From NCBI GenBank assembly GCA_963929915.1, contig CAWVJY010000007.1, positions 1 to 36,991 of the forward strand: a stretch of DNA of 36,991 nt. Direction: 5' to 3'. Below are positions 18,282-26,774 of this stretch, piece by piece. The first letter of the stretch is position 1. Each line of letters begins with the position of its first letter. Below the pieces are notes generated by a model. It saw only the letters and a program-made list of their open reading frames with translations. It was not told the DNA's origin and made no database searches. The stretch is from CAG-273 sp963929915. Lineage in GTDB: Bacteria; Bacillota; Clostridia; TANB77; CAG-508. The translations under genes were made by a program, and so were the position numbers.

Positions 18282-18513
18282 TGGTAAGTTCTTTCCAGAA
18301 ATGTCGAAAAATGGAAAATCCGTTACGGAAATTGTTTTTTGTGGCGAAATATTAAATTTTTATTACAAAATGAAGCTTTTTTGTTATATTTCTGTAATTG
18401 CCTTGCTTTGGTATACATAATATTTTTATTTGTAATTATTTTTTATCGAATTTTATAATATTTAGTTCTTATTTTTCCTTGTCTATTATTTTTTATTTAC
18501 TTTTTTCTTATTT

Positions 18514-18672
18514 AAACGGTAGAATACTATATTTTCGCATTTTGAATTGTTGAGGACCATTTGTCTAGAATACATTTAGAAGTTAGTACTTTATATAAAA
18601 GAAAGTGTGCCGTAATTCACAAGCCTATGGGACGAACCAATGAAAAAAAGAAAATATAGTATTCTACCGTTT
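18514..18672. repeat. MITE-like element with perfect 23-bp terminal inverted repeats
   Basis: Positions 18514-18536 (beginning AAACGGTAGAATACTATA) are the exact reverse complement of 18650-18672. The 113-base interior has no open frame and includes a slightly G+C-richer stretch around 18605-18640 (GTGTGCCGTAATTCAC and CTATGGGACGAACC). A degenerate second copy of the outer end follows at about 18681-18716. No clear target-site duplication can be seen. It is unrelated in sequence to the repeat at 3192 and 27545. Confidence 0.7.
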
Positions 18673-18826
18673 TATACGCAATTGAAAGCGAAAAATAAAT
18701 TATTCTACCACTTTTAAATATAAAATTAATAATTAATATAAAATTTCTTCTCTTGTTTTTGTCACATTTCTTTCGAAAGTAGAATATATATAATTTAGAA
18801 TTGTATAAAGTATTGAGGTGAAAAAT

Positions 18827-18997
18827 ATGGCAGAACAAAATAATATGGACATGATGAAATTAATGTCCATGCTTTCTAAAATGGATAAAACTCAATTAGA
18901 GCAAGGTTTAGCGAAAGTAAATCAAATGCTTAGTTCAGAAGATAAAGAAAAATTAATGAATACTTTAAAACAAAATATGAATAACAATAAGCAGTAA
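18827..18997 (+). CDS. 56-residue Met-rich helical protein, first gene of a small-protein operon
   Basis: ATG at 18827 follows GAGGTG by six bases and the frame closes with TAA at 18995. The product starts MAEQNNMDMMKLMSMLSKM and continues as one or two amphipathic helices with a DKTQLEQGLAKVNQML segment and an Asn/Gln tail. It has no cysteine, signal peptide or membrane span. Methionine is unusually frequent (11 of 56 residues). Its MAE start and its small soluble helical character resemble the N-terminus of the next protein (MAEDMSDIFQKMNDMLK), so the two may be distantly related or may interact. I do not recognise a family. The regular codon use, ribosome binding site and TATAAT box 33 bases upstream make it a real gene despite its size. 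Confidence 0.7.
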   Translation: MAEQNNMDMMKLMSMLSKMDKTQLEQGLAKVNQMLSSEDKEKLMNTLKQNMNNNKQ

Positions 18998-19032
18998 AAA
19001 GTGAAAAATAAAAACAAAAATAAAAATTTAAA

Positions 19033-19062
19033 TTTAAATTATAACTACAATTATAATTTAAA
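19033..19062 (+). promoter_or_regulatory. A/T-only hairpin between the first two genes of the small-protein operon
   Basis: A 12-bp perfect inverted repeat, TTTAAATTATAA (19033-19044) with TTATAATTTAAA (19051-19062), has a six-base loop and lies between the 56-residue and 146-residue genes. It could tune read-through or mRNA stability. It has no T tract, so it is not a standard terminator. Confidence 0.35.
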
Positions 19063-19112
19063 ATTAAAAAACTAAAGTTGTAACAAAATCAACAAAGAAA
19101 AGAGGTTAATGT

Positions 19113-19553
19113 ATGGCTGAAGATATGTCTGATATTTTTCAAAAAATGAATGATATGTTAAAAAATAATCAAATACCAGAAGATGTGAAAAGCATGTTAA
19201 ATCAGTTTACTTCTGGTTCTTCTAATAATTCTTCTTCAGATGCTTCTACTAAAAATGACACATCTTCTTCCAATGAGCCTGAAGGTTCTTCTAGGGAAAC
19301 AAGCTCTGCAGACAATAATCAAGCAGAAATTCCTAATTTTGATATTGGTACTATGTTAAAAATGAAATCTATTATTGATAGTATGAATAAACAACAAAAC
19401 GATCCTAGAGCTAATTTATTAAGATCTTTAAAACCATATTTAAAAAATAGTAGAAAAGAAAAAGTAGATCAATATATTAAATTATTTAGCATGGGAAAAG
19501 TATTTGAAATGATAAATCCTCTTGGAGGAGGGGATAAGAAAAATGATGTATAG
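19113..19553 (+). CDS. Unrecognised 146-residue soluble protein with disordered Ser/Asn linker
   Basis: Three parts are visible. Residues 1-35 form a short helical block (MAEDMSDIFQKMNDMLKNNQ, then IPEDVKSMLNQF). Residues about 36-75 are a Ser/Asn/Glu-rich, probably disordered linker. Residues about 76-140 form a helical C-terminal domain with DPRANLLRSLKPYLKNSRKE followed by VDQYIKLFSMGKVFEMINPL. That last block (short RxNLLxxLKPYL then a K-V-D-Q helix) looks like a conserved clostridial domain, but I cannot attach a function. There is no signal peptide or membrane span. The start follows AGAGGT by about seven bases. Its end overlaps the start of the next gene by 11 bases, so the two are translationally coupled. 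Confidence 0.8.
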   Translation: MAEDMSDIFQKMNDMLKNNQIPEDVKSMLNQFTSGSSNNSSSDASTKNDTSSSNEPEGSSRETSSADNNQAEIPNFDIGTMLKMKSIIDSMNKQQNDPRANLLRSLKPYLKNSRKEKVDQYIKLFSMGKVFEMINPLGGGDKKNDV

Positions 19554-19941
19554 TTATCCTTTTTTTAGCTTTCCACGTTTTAGAAGATATACAGCTTCAA
19601 CTACTCCCCCTGCACAGGTTCCATATTCTAACTATGTACCTCATCCCTCTTATGGAAATGTTTCTGCAAGTAATAGACCTTTTGTTCCTAGTTCTACTCC
19701 TTATGCACGTTCTAAGCCTATTTCTCCTACTTCTTCCAAATCAAGGAACGAAGAAAGAAAAAATAGAGAAAAATCCGCTTGTAAAACGGATTTGAAAGAG
19801 GAAAACGTCTTATTTGAAATATTTGGAATAAAGTTATACTATGATGACATTTTGCTTATTTGTCTCATTTTCTTTTTATATCAAGAGGATGTAGATGACC
19901 CTTATTTGTTTATTGCTTTAATTTTATTGCTACTTAGTTAA
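19543..19941 (+). CDS. 132-residue proline/serine/tyrosine-rich protein with hydrophobic C-terminus
   Basis: The start is the ATG at 19543 (or the adjacent ATG at 19546), because GGAGGAGGG at 19524-19532 lies ten bases upstream. A TTG further upstream would sit on that ribosome binding site. Residues 1-60 are rich in P, S and Y (TTPPAQVPYSNYVPHPSYG), like a coat or surface-tail protein. Residues 65-82 are basic and acidic. The last 45 residues (LFEIFGIKLYYDDILLICLI, then FFLYQEDVDDPYLFIALILL) form two hydrophobic segments around an acidic turn, likely a membrane hairpin. It overlaps the previous gene and ends the operon. It is convergent with minC, 45 bases away. Family unknown. A sporulation or envelope role is only a guess from composition. 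Confidence 0.75.
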   Translation: MMYSYPFFSFPRFRRYTASTTPPAQVPYSNYVPHPSYGNVSASNRPFVPSSTPYARSKPISPTSSKSRNEERKNREKSACKTDLKEENVLFEIFGIKLYYDDILLICLIFFLYQEDVDDPYLFIALILLLLS

Positions 19942-19986
19942 ATTGAAAAAGTAATAATAAAATAAGTATTTTGATAAGATAAAAAT

Positions 19987-20601
19987 TTATTCTAAAACAA
20001 CTTCATCCTTTTCATTTACATAAGCCCAAGTTTTTAAACTGCCTTCTAATTCTTCTTTTTCTATTTCTTTTACAATATTGGCAATACGAACTTGTGGAGA
20101 TTCTATAGAGGCTGCTGCAATAATTGCCTCTTTATTTCCTTTTGCTCCTGCATGAGCCATGCCTCTTAAAATGCCAAGTACTACAATATTTTCTCCTGCT
20201 AATACTTCGGCTCCTCCATTAACATCTCCTAAAACAACTAAGCTTCCTTCAAATTCAATTTTTTGACCTGAACGTAGAGAACCCCTATGAAATTTAGTTT
20301 CTGATGTAGCAATTTCTTTGCTAAATGTTCTTTTAATTCCATGTAATCCTAATATTTTTGGGCTATCTAATTCTATTTCTACAGGAATCACTTTTTTAAT
20401 GATTTCTTGAATTTCTTCCATTTCTTCGTTTTTTAGAATTTTTCCTGTTACCAAGATGGGAGTAGTATCTCCTTGATATAGTTTTTTAAGTTCTGGTAAT
20501 TTTTTCTTTAAATCAGATAAAATTTGCTTTTGTTCTGCTTCTTCTTCAATTTTTAATACTACTTTGTCTTTTTTGGTTTGAATACTAATACAATTTTTCA
20601 T
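19987..20601 (-). CDS. minC: Septum site-determining protein MinC
   Basis: A 204-residue protein. The C-terminal MinC beta-helix domain is clear at about residues 103-185: HRGSLRSGQKIEFEGSLVVL, DVNGGAEVLAGENIVVLG, then LRGMAHAGAKGN and AAASIESPQVRIA. The N-terminal domain (about 1-90, VVLKIEEEAEQ..ILSDLKKKL..) is of the usual short Firmicute type. MinC blocks FtsZ polymerisation and is recruited to the membrane by MinD. It is the last gene of the mre cluster, 104 bases after PBP2, where clostridial genomes normally continue with minD and minE. Here the next gene is convergent and neither partner follows. Confidence 0.93.
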   Translation of the reverse strand: MKNCISIQTKKDKVVLKIEEEAEQKQILSDLKKKLPELKKLYQGDTTPILVTGKILKNEEMEEIQEIIKKVIPVEIELDSPKILGLHGIKRTFSKEIATSETKFHRGSLRSGQKIEFEGSLVVLGDVNGGAEVLAGENIVVLGILRGMAHAGAKGNKEAIIAAASIESPQVRIANIVKEIEKEELEGSLKTWAYVNEKDEVVLE

Positions 20602-20705
20602 TTTTTATTACCCTATTACCTTTTTTTATTTAGGTTTTTAATGGTTTTACCTATAAACCTTTTTATTTAATAAATTTCTTCTTATGCATTTTGTTATTTT
20701 ATTTT

Positions 20706-22805
20706 TTATCTAACAGTTTGTGTACTTGGTATTGCTGTTACATCTTCTGTTACTTTTTCGGCATTCATGCCAAAATAAGCTTGCATAATTTCTTTTGCAG
20801 TAGGTGCTGCATTTCCACCAGAACCCGCATTTTCTATTAATACTACTACTGCTATTTCTGGGTCGTCATATGGTGCAAAACCGGTAAACCATCCATTTAC
20901 TTTGTCGGTTCCTCCTGTTTCTACAGAACCTGTTTTACCTGCTATATCCATTCCAAAGTCAGAGAAAATGTAATAAGCGGTTCCTCCATATTCACTAGTA
21001 ACACCTTTCATTCCTTTACGAATAGTTTCTAAAGTTTCTTGTTTTACATCTAAGTCTTTTATGGTAGTACTATTGTCAATTCCTAATTTGTTATTTACAG
21101 TTTGTTCAATTTCTTCTTTCGAAATTTGATTTCCTTCTGAATCGGTAATGGCTTTAATTAATGTTACATCAATTTCGTTTCCTCCATTTGCTATCATGCT
21201 AATGTATCTTGCCATTTGAATTGGAGTATATAAATTATAACTTTGTCCAATAACTGCAGATAAGGTATCTCCAAATTGCCAGTCTACTCCTGTTACTTCT
21301 TTACAATAATCTTTAAGCTCTACAATGCCCTCTGCTTCTCCTGAAAGTTCTATTCCTGTTTTGCTACCTAGCCCAAATTTTTTAGCATATTCAATAACAG
21401 GATCTATTCCCATACGGTAACCTAGTTCATAGAAAAAGTAATTACAAGATTTTTGGATTGCTTGTGTAATATTTAAATAGCCATGTCCATAATGATATTG
21501 TGTATAATACCAACATGCAGGATGGTAACCTCTTGGATAAAGTCCTGTATCATTAATTTGTGTTTTGGTAGTAATGGTTCCTGTTTCTAGTGCTGCTGTA
21601 GCCACAACCATTTTAAAGGTAGAACCTGGTGCATAAGTTCCTGAAATTGCTCTATTGTATAAATTTTTTCCTTCATTATATTCTTCTAATTTTTTTTCGC
21701 TAATACCATTAATAAAAAGTTCTGGCTCATAATCTGGATAACTTGCTAATGCTAAAATTTCTCCTGTTTTTACATTCATAACAATAGCAGCTCCTGCATT
21801 AGCATCATATTTTTCCCCATATTCTCCATTTGCTAGTTTCTGAATATTGTCTTTTAAAATGTCTTCTGTGGCTTTTTGCAAATTAGCATCTATGGTTAAC
21901 GTAACATTATTACCAGCAACCGCTTCTTTTGTAATATATTCTCCTGTAATGGTTCCATCTACAGACATATCTATTTGTCTAATGCCATCTTGCCCTTTAA
22001 GGTAACTTTCTAAAGTATATTGTATTCCTGTTTTTCCTATTATATCATTCATATTATAAGTATCTTTTTGAGCCTCATATTCTTCTGCCGAAATAGAACT
22101 TACATATCCTAAAATATGGGAAGCCAGTGTTCCATATGGGTAAGTAACAATTGGTTCTGTAATAACTGCTGTTCCTGGGAAACGGTTACTTTGTTCTTTA
22201 ATTTGACTTACACTAGTACTACTAATATCTTTTGCTATGATAACTGGTTTAATATTACTAAATCCATTTTTGGTAATTTCATAACGAACTACCATAATTC
22301 TTCTAGCTTTTTTAGCATCATCTTCTTGTATTTCATATTTTTCTTTCAGTTTTTGAAAGGCTTCTTCTGCACTTGCATTTTCATCTATTTCGTTTTCTCT
22401 TTTCCATTGTTTTTGCGTTTCTTCATTTTTACTGGTAAAAGCATATGGTTCTACTGTAATTGGTAGATTGTCTATGTAACTATCTTCATTTTCTTCTAAT
22501 AATTCTATTAAATTTAATATAGCAGTATTAAAAGTTTGATTATCTATTTTGGTTTTATATAATTCCAAACTAAATCCAGTTTTGGTTGTTACCAATTTAT
22601 TTCCTAAAGCATCTGTAATGTCACCTCTTGCAGCCTTTAAGGTAGATTCTCTAGATAGTCTAGTATTAGAAGTTTCTCTATATTCTTCTCCATGCACTAC
22701 TTGTAAATTAAAAAGTTGGATTAATAAAATGATTCCAACTACATATATGATAATGGTAATAATATTATATCTCAGTTTTTCACTTCTGGTATTTTTATCT
22801 TCCAA
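20706..22805 (-). CDS. mrdA: Penicillin-binding protein 2 (elongasome transpeptidase)
   Basis: A 699-residue class B PBP. A single N-terminal membrane helix lies at about residues 15-33. A dimerisation/pedestal region follows (RESTLKAARGDITDALGNKL, IVTYPYGTLASHILGYV, IGKTGIQYTLESYLKG). The transpeptidase domain has the three penicilloyl-serine motifs: STFK at about 394, SCN at about 451 and KTG at about 620 (DIAGKTGSVETGG). It cross-links peptidoglycan during lateral growth with MreBCD and RodA outside the membrane. It lies directly downstream of mreD, as in many Clostridia. Length and motifs are normal. The ribosome binding site (AAGGTG) is somewhat far from the ATG. Confidence 0.93.
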   Translation of the reverse strand: MEDKNTRSEKLRYNIITIIIYVVGIILLIQLFNLQVVHGEEYRETSNTRLSRESTLKAARGDITDALGNKLVTTKTGFSLELYKTKIDNQTFNTAILNLIELLEENEDSYIDNLPITVEPYAFTSKNEETQKQWKRENEIDENASAEEAFQKLKEKYEIQEDDAKKARRIMVVRYEITKNGFSNIKPVIIAKDISSTSVSQIKEQSNRFPGTAVITEPIVTYPYGTLASHILGYVSSISAEEYEAQKDTYNMNDIIGKTGIQYTLESYLKGQDGIRQIDMSVDGTITGEYITKEAVAGNNVTLTIDANLQKATEDILKDNIQKLANGEYGEKYDANAGAAIVMNVKTGEILALASYPDYEPELFINGISEKKLEEYNEGKNLYNRAISGTYAPGSTFKMVVATAALETGTITTKTQINDTGLYPRGYHPACWYYTQYHYGHGYLNITQAIQKSCNYFFYELGYRMGIDPVIEYAKKFGLGSKTGIELSGEAEGIVELKDYCKEVTGVDWQFGDTLSAVIGQSYNLYTPIQMARYISMIANGGNEIDVTLIKAITDSEGNQISKEEIEQTVNNKLGIDNSTTIKDLDVKQETLETIRKGMKGVTSEYGGTAYYIFSDFGMDIAGKTGSVETGGTDKVNGWFTGFAPYDDPEIAVVVLIENAGSGGNAAPTAKEIMQAYFGMNAEKVTEDVTAIPSTQTVR

Positions 22806-22910
22806 CTTTTCACCTTCTTTTACAGATAATATTTTTTCTTTTTCATCACGTTACAACAAACAAGAAAAAGTATATAAAATTTAGTATCTAACTTTAAAAA
22901 AATTTATTAC

Positions 22911-23444
22911 TTAAAAATATCTTGTAAGCACATTTTTGTTTTTAAAAATTCCTTCTACGATATATCCCACTTTTTGTAAAAGTGGATATAGGATAATTAC
23001 TAGTATAACATTAAATAGTGTTTCTATTGCTAAAATTTTTATAAATGGTAATATTTCAATTGGTACTGACCATCTTATTATTTTGAAAATATAATATCCT
23101 ATTTCATAAAATAAAGTACTTGCGATTACCATTAACATCATAGTAATACGGCTATCTTTGGAAAAATTTTTATCTATATATTCGGCTAAAAGTCCGATAA
23201 TTCCTAACATAAGCCCTGATATTCCAATAGATTTTCCTACTAAAAAATCTAAATAAATACCAAAAATAATACCAAATACTAGCCCTAGTTTTTTTCCAAT
23301 AAATAAGCCAATAAATAAAATAAAAATAACAAATAAATTTGGCATCACTCCGCCAATGGTAAACCAAGTGAAAAAATTAGCTTGTAAAAGATAAAGAACA
23401 AAAAATGTAAAAATAATGCCTAAGACTACTAAAAACTTTTTCAC
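22911..23444 (-). CDS. mreD: Rod shape-determining protein MreD
   Basis: A 177-residue integral membrane protein with about five hydrophobic helices (FLVVLGIIFTFFVLYLLQAN at the start, NLFVIFILFIGLFIG, LVFGIIFGIYLDFLVG, then two more). The pattern and position between mreC and PBP2 are those of MreD, an assembly factor of the Rod elongation complex that binds MreC and PBP2. Translation starts at a GTG preceded by AGGTGA. Confidence 0.9.
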   Translation of the reverse strand: MKKFLVVLGIIFTFFVLYLLQANFFTWFTIGGVMPNLFVIFILFIGLFIGKKLGLVFGIIFGIYLDFLVGKSIGISGLMLGIIGLLAEYIDKNFSKDSRITMMLMVIASTLFYEIGYYIFKIIRWSVPIEILPFIKILAIETLFNVILVIILYPLLQKVGYIVEGIFKNKNVLTRYF

Positions 23445-23554
23445 TTAGTTCACCTACTTTCCTTATTGTCTTTGTTATAATTAATCTCGATAACTGCTAT
23501 TAACATTTACCATGTATATTGAACATTAATAGCTGTGAATTGTAACTTCTATTT

Positions 23555-24373
23555 TTAATTATTTGTAATAACTAATACTGTTTCTAGTTTTTCAAAGTCT
23601 ACTGCTGTTTCTATATAAGCATAGCGATCTATTACATTTTTTGTATTTATAATTTGTTTAATAGTTCCTATGTGAATACCTTTTGGATAAATTCCTCCAA
23701 TACCAGATGTTTCCACATTATCGTTTTCTAGTAAAGTTGCATCTGTTGGAATATAGCTGGCTCGTAAAGTATTATTATCTTCTAAAGTTCCATTTACTAT
23801 AATGGTATCTCTAGAAGTACTAATGGTACTACTTACAGAAGTTGCAGGATCAATAATCGTTTGTACTTTTGCTGTATTTTGTGTAGTAGAAAGTACATAC
23901 CCTACCAATCCTTTATCTGCAATAACTGTCATATTCGGTTTTATTCCATCTTCCTCTCCTACATTAATAACAATGGTTTTAGTATAATTATTGATGTCTC
24001 TATTAATAATGTAGGCTGGTATGGTTTCATATTCTGGATATTTATCTTTTAAATTCACATATTCTTTTAAAGTTTCGTTTTCTGACTGAATAATTTCTAA
24101 TTCTCTTAGAGATTGTTCTAATTCACTGTTTTTTTGTTTTAAGCTTTCATTTTCTGCTTTTAATGTTTCCATATCTGTAAAAAAGCTTTCGTTTCCTGCA
24201 ATTTTATTTTTTAAATAAGTAAGACCACTTTGAATTGGCATTACAATACTATTAAATATATTTTCTAAATAAGAAATTTTTTGAATATCGGTATTAGATA
24301 AAATAACTACTAAAACTAATATAATTATGGTAATTATAATACCAATGATTCCTGTTTTCTTATTTTTATACAT
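23555..24373 (-). CDS. mreC: Rod shape-determining protein MreC
   Basis: A 272-residue protein with a short cytoplasmic N-terminus, one membrane helix (GIIGIIITIIILVLVVILS, about residues 8-27), a coiled coil (about 65-110, ETLKAENESLKQKNSELEQS) and an extracellular double beta-barrel domain (from about 118; ETIPAYIINRDINNYTKTIV, then GLVGYVLSTTQNTAKVQTI). MreC links MreB and MreD to PBP2 and activates it. The gene starts 12 bases after mreB, so the two are co-translated. Confidence 0.93.
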   Translation of the reverse strand: MYKNKKTGIIGIIITIIILVLVVILSNTDIQKISYLENIFNSIVMPIQSGLTYLKNKIAGNESFFTDMETLKAENESLKQKNSELEQSLRELEIIQSENETLKEYVNLKDKYPEYETIPAYIINRDINNYTKTIVINVGEEDGIKPNMTVIADKGLVGYVLSTTQNTAKVQTIIDPATSVSSTISTSRDTIIVNGTLEDNNTLRASYIPTDATLLENDNVETSGIGGIYPKGIHIGTIKQIINTKNVIDRYAYIETAVDFEKLETVLVITNN

Positions 24374-24385
24374 AGCTTCTAACTC

Positions 24386-25417
24386 CTATCTTCTTCGTCT
24401 TGAATTCATTAGTACAGTTCTTAGTTTTTCTAAGTCTTCTAATGTTTTTTCTGCTCCTCTTGCAACACATTCTAAAGGATTTTCTGCAATATATACAGGC
24501 ATTTCTGTTCTTTCTGCTAATAATTGATCTAAATTTTGTATTAATGCTCCTCCTCCTGCTAGTACAATACCTCTTTCCATAATGTCAGAAGCAAGCTCTG
24601 GTGGTGTTTTTTCTAAAGTTTGTTTTACTACATCTACAATTTTATCAATTGATTCTTGCATTGCTTCTTGTACTTGTATAGAAGATATTTTTACAGTTTG
24701 AGGAAGACCTGTAAGTAAATCTCTTCCCCTAATTTCCATAAAAGTTTCTGTCATTAATGGTTTTGCACATCCTATTGCTATTTTAATATGTTCTGCTGTT
24801 GTTTCTCCTATGGCTAAATTCATTTCTCTTTTTATATAATTAATAATATCTTGGTCTAATTCATCTCCTGCAATTCTTAAAGAATTACTAATAACAATAC
24901 CTCCTAAAGAAATAACTGCTACTTCTGTGGTTCCTCCACCAATGTCCACAATAATATTTCCAGTAGGCTCCGATACTTCTAAATTAGCACCAATAGCAGC
25001 AGCCATAGGCTCTTCTATTAAATAAACTTCTTTTGCTCCTGCTTGTAAAATAGATTCTTCTACAGCTCTTTCTTCTACTTCTGTAATACCAGAAGGTACC
25101 CCTACTACTACTCTTGGCTTTCCTACATTATATCTTTGACATACCTTTTGTAGCATACTTTTTAACATTAATTCTGTGGCAGTAAAATCTGCAATTACTC
25201 CATCTTGCATTGGTCTAATTGCTATAATATCTCCTGGTGTTCTCCCTAACATTTCTTTTGCTTCATTTCCTGTTGCTAAAATAATACCTGTTTTTCTTTC
25301 TATTGCTACAACTGATGGTTCATTTAATACAATTCCTTTTCCTTTTAATGTAATAATAATATTTGCAGTTCCTAAATCTATTCCAATATCTTTTGTTGTC
25401 CATCCTGTCCATTTCAT
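24386..25417 (-). CDS. mreB: Actin-like cell-shape protein MreB
   Basis: A 343-residue actin-fold ATPase. Phosphate-binding loops and signature motifs are present: IGIDLGTANIIIT near the N-terminus, the EEPMAAAIGANL block, VDIGGGTTEVAVISLGGIV, and the adenosine motif GIVLAGGGALI. MreB filaments orient lateral wall synthesis. The start lies one base after the radC stop, with its ribosome binding site (GGAAGG) inside radC. The C-terminal tail SRRRR is basic. Confidence 0.96.
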   Translation of the reverse strand: MKWTGWTTKDIGIDLGTANIIITLKGKGIVLNEPSVVAIERKTGIILATGNEAKEMLGRTPGDIIAIRPMQDGVIADFTATELMLKSMLQKVCQRYNVGKPRVVVGVPSGITEVEERAVEESILQAGAKEVYLIEEPMAAAIGANLEVSEPTGNIIVDIGGGTTEVAVISLGGIVISNSLRIAGDELDQDIINYIKREMNLAIGETTAEHIKIAIGCAKPLMTETFMEIRGRDLLTGLPQTVKISSIQVQEAMQESIDKIVDVVKQTLEKTPPELASDIMERGIVLAGGGALIQNLDQLLAERTEMPVYIAENPLECVARGAEKTLEDLEKLRTVLMNSRRRR

Positions 25418-25418
25418 G

Positions 25419-26135
25419 TTATTCTTTCCTTCCTTTCTCTACTAAATAAGCTTTAATACTTGTATATTCATGATCTCCAATTACAATATGGTCTAACATT
25501 TGAATGCCTAATAATTGTGATGCTTCCTCCATTTTTCTGGTAAATTCACAATCTTTTATACTTGGAGTAGAATCACCACTTGGGTGATTATGTACTAAAA
25601 TAATTTTAGGTGCCCCTCTTTTTATGGCTTCTATAAAAATGTCTTTTGGATCTACATATGCAGAATTTGTAGAGCCAAATGCAATATCTTGTACTTTTAT
25701 TACTACATTTTGGGAATTTAATATTATTACTTTCACTATTTCTCTTTTTTCTATTTCTAATTCAGACATTACAATATTTGCAACATCTTGGGGACATTTT
25801 ACTTTTATTTTTAATGCTTCTATTGGCCTTGCCATTCGTTTGGTAAGTTCACAAACTGCTTTTAACTGAATTGCTTTTACTTTGCCTATACCATGAATTT
25901 GCATTAATTCTTGTATTGATAATTCTTGTAAAAAATTTAAATTATCTTGTTTACAATTTTTTTGTTTTCCTAGTGAAAGTATTTTTTGTGCTAGCGTTAC
26001 TGAACTTTCTTCCTTTGTTCCACTTTTTATAATTATCGCTAGTAATTCTGCGTTAGATAATGTATTTTCTCCATACATTTCTAGTTTTTCATAAGGTCTT
26101 TCTGAAATTGGGAGCTCTTTCATTTTCATTGCCAT
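25419..26135 (-). CDS. radC: RadC/JAB (MPN+) domain protein
   Basis: A 238-residue protein. The N-terminal UPF0758 region has RPYEKLEMYGENTLSNAELL and a helix-hairpin-helix (LMQIHGIGKVKAIQLKAV). The C-terminal JAB metalloprotease-like domain carries the zinc motif HNHPSGDSTPSIKD at about residues 180-193 and the upstream acidic residue. Despite its name the family's role in DNA repair is doubtful; members are predicted metal-dependent hydrolases. Location directly upstream of mreB is the usual clostridial and bacillar order. The ATG follows GGAAAGGATG. Confidence 0.93.
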   Translation of the reverse strand: MAMKMKELPISERPYEKLEMYGENTLSNAELLAIIIKSGTKEESSVTLAQKILSLGKQKNCKQDNLNFLQELSIQELMQIHGIGKVKAIQLKAVCELTKRMARPIEALKIKVKCPQDVANIVMSELEIEKREIVKVIILNSQNVVIKVQDIAFGSTNSAYVDPKDIFIEAIKRGAPKIILVHNHPSGDSTPSIKDCEFTRKMEEASQLLGIQMLDHIVIGDHEYTSIKAYLVEKGRKE

Positions 26136-26351
26136 AGTATAACATCCTTTCCTTTTTAGTAGTGCTCCCTTTAAATATTTTTTGAATAAAATAGATAAAT
26201 TTAATCTTATTAAATAACAAAATTTTTGATTTTTTTATATATACATTTACTTAACAATACTTCTAAATATATATATATATATTCAATTTTATTATTTTTT
26301 AAAATAGATTATAAATAAAGTATTTTCCCCTTTTTTCTTTTTATTCACTAT

Positions 26352-26609
26352 TTATATTTTTTTATAAATAAAAATAGCTAATACAATACCAATAATACTT
26401 GCTATATTAATTTTAAACATAAGTCCAAATGTTAGTGTAATTACATTTAAGTCTAATTGAATTGGGGTAGCTAGTCCAAATTCTTCTCCATAGGATAACC
26501 ATGACAAAAAGCTAACATTAGAAGCAAGTTCTCCTAATAAACCTCCAACTACAATTCCACTTAAAATAAATAAAATTAAAATCCATATATTTTTTTCTCT
26601 AGTAGCCAT
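26352..26609 (-). CDS. DUF4321 small membrane protein
   Basis: An 85-residue protein with two hydrophobic helices (WILILFILSGIVVGGLLGEL at about 9-28 and a C-terminal one) joined by a loop with FLSWLSYGEEFGL. This is the DUF4321 pattern, commonly found just upstream of radC-mreB in Clostridia. Function is unknown. The start follows AGGAGG, and a consensus promoter lies 45 bases upstream, making it the probable first gene of the cell-shape operon. A 216-base A/T-rich gap separates it from radC. Confidence 0.85.
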   Translation of the reverse strand: MATREKNIWILILFILSGIVVGGLLGELASNVSFLSWLSYGEEFGLATPIQLDLNVITLTFGLMFKINIASIIGIVLAIFIYKKI

Positions 26610-26653
26610 GTTTTCCTCCTTAGTAGTTATTGTTTATTTTTTTACATGATAGT

Positions 26654-26682
26654 ATTATATATGCAAATTACATTTTTTTCAA
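26654..26682 (-). promoter_or_regulatory. Promoter of the DUF4321-radC-mre operon
   Basis: On the minus strand TTGAAA (26682-26677) and TATAAT (26659-26654) are exactly 17 bases apart. No other equally good promoter is seen before radC or mreB, so this may drive the whole cluster. Confidence 0.75.
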
Positions 26683-26774
26683 GATGAATGCTATATTTTT
26701 CATAAAATATATTCCCTTTTCTATTTTTTTATGTTATATTAATTGGTACTAAAAAAATTTTCCATAAATTGTTG

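Larger units (their letters stand above)
18205..18826. other. 622-base divergent intergenic region
   Basis: It separates the minus-strand surface operon from the plus-strand small-protein operon. It contains the promoter at 18254-18281, the 159-bp inverted-repeat element at 18514-18672, a degenerate copy of that element's end just beyond it (about 18681-18716, core TTATTCTACCA), and a TATAAT at 18789-18794 ahead of the plus-strand operon without a clear -35 box. The stretch between about 18290 and 18510 shows no gene and no clear signal. Confidence 0.6.

Noticed and set aside
18566..18578. Thirteen-base identity (TAGAATACATTTA) with 3172-3184 of the nested element
   Set aside because: Matches of this length are expected by chance in a 37-kb A/T-rich window, and the flanks do not align.
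18605..18645. Riboswitch-like stretch (GTGTGCCGTAATTCAC, then GGGACGAACC) inside the 159-bp element
   Set aside because: I compared it from memory with c-di-GMP, purine, SAM, ZTP, fluoride and guanidine riboswitch cores and found no convincing match; it lies inside a mobile-type element.
18617..18838. A 73-codon minus-strand frame in the divergent intergenic region
   Set aside because: It overlaps the inverted-repeat element and the start of the plus-strand operon, has no ribosome binding site, and its composition is that of translated A/T-rich noncoding sequence.
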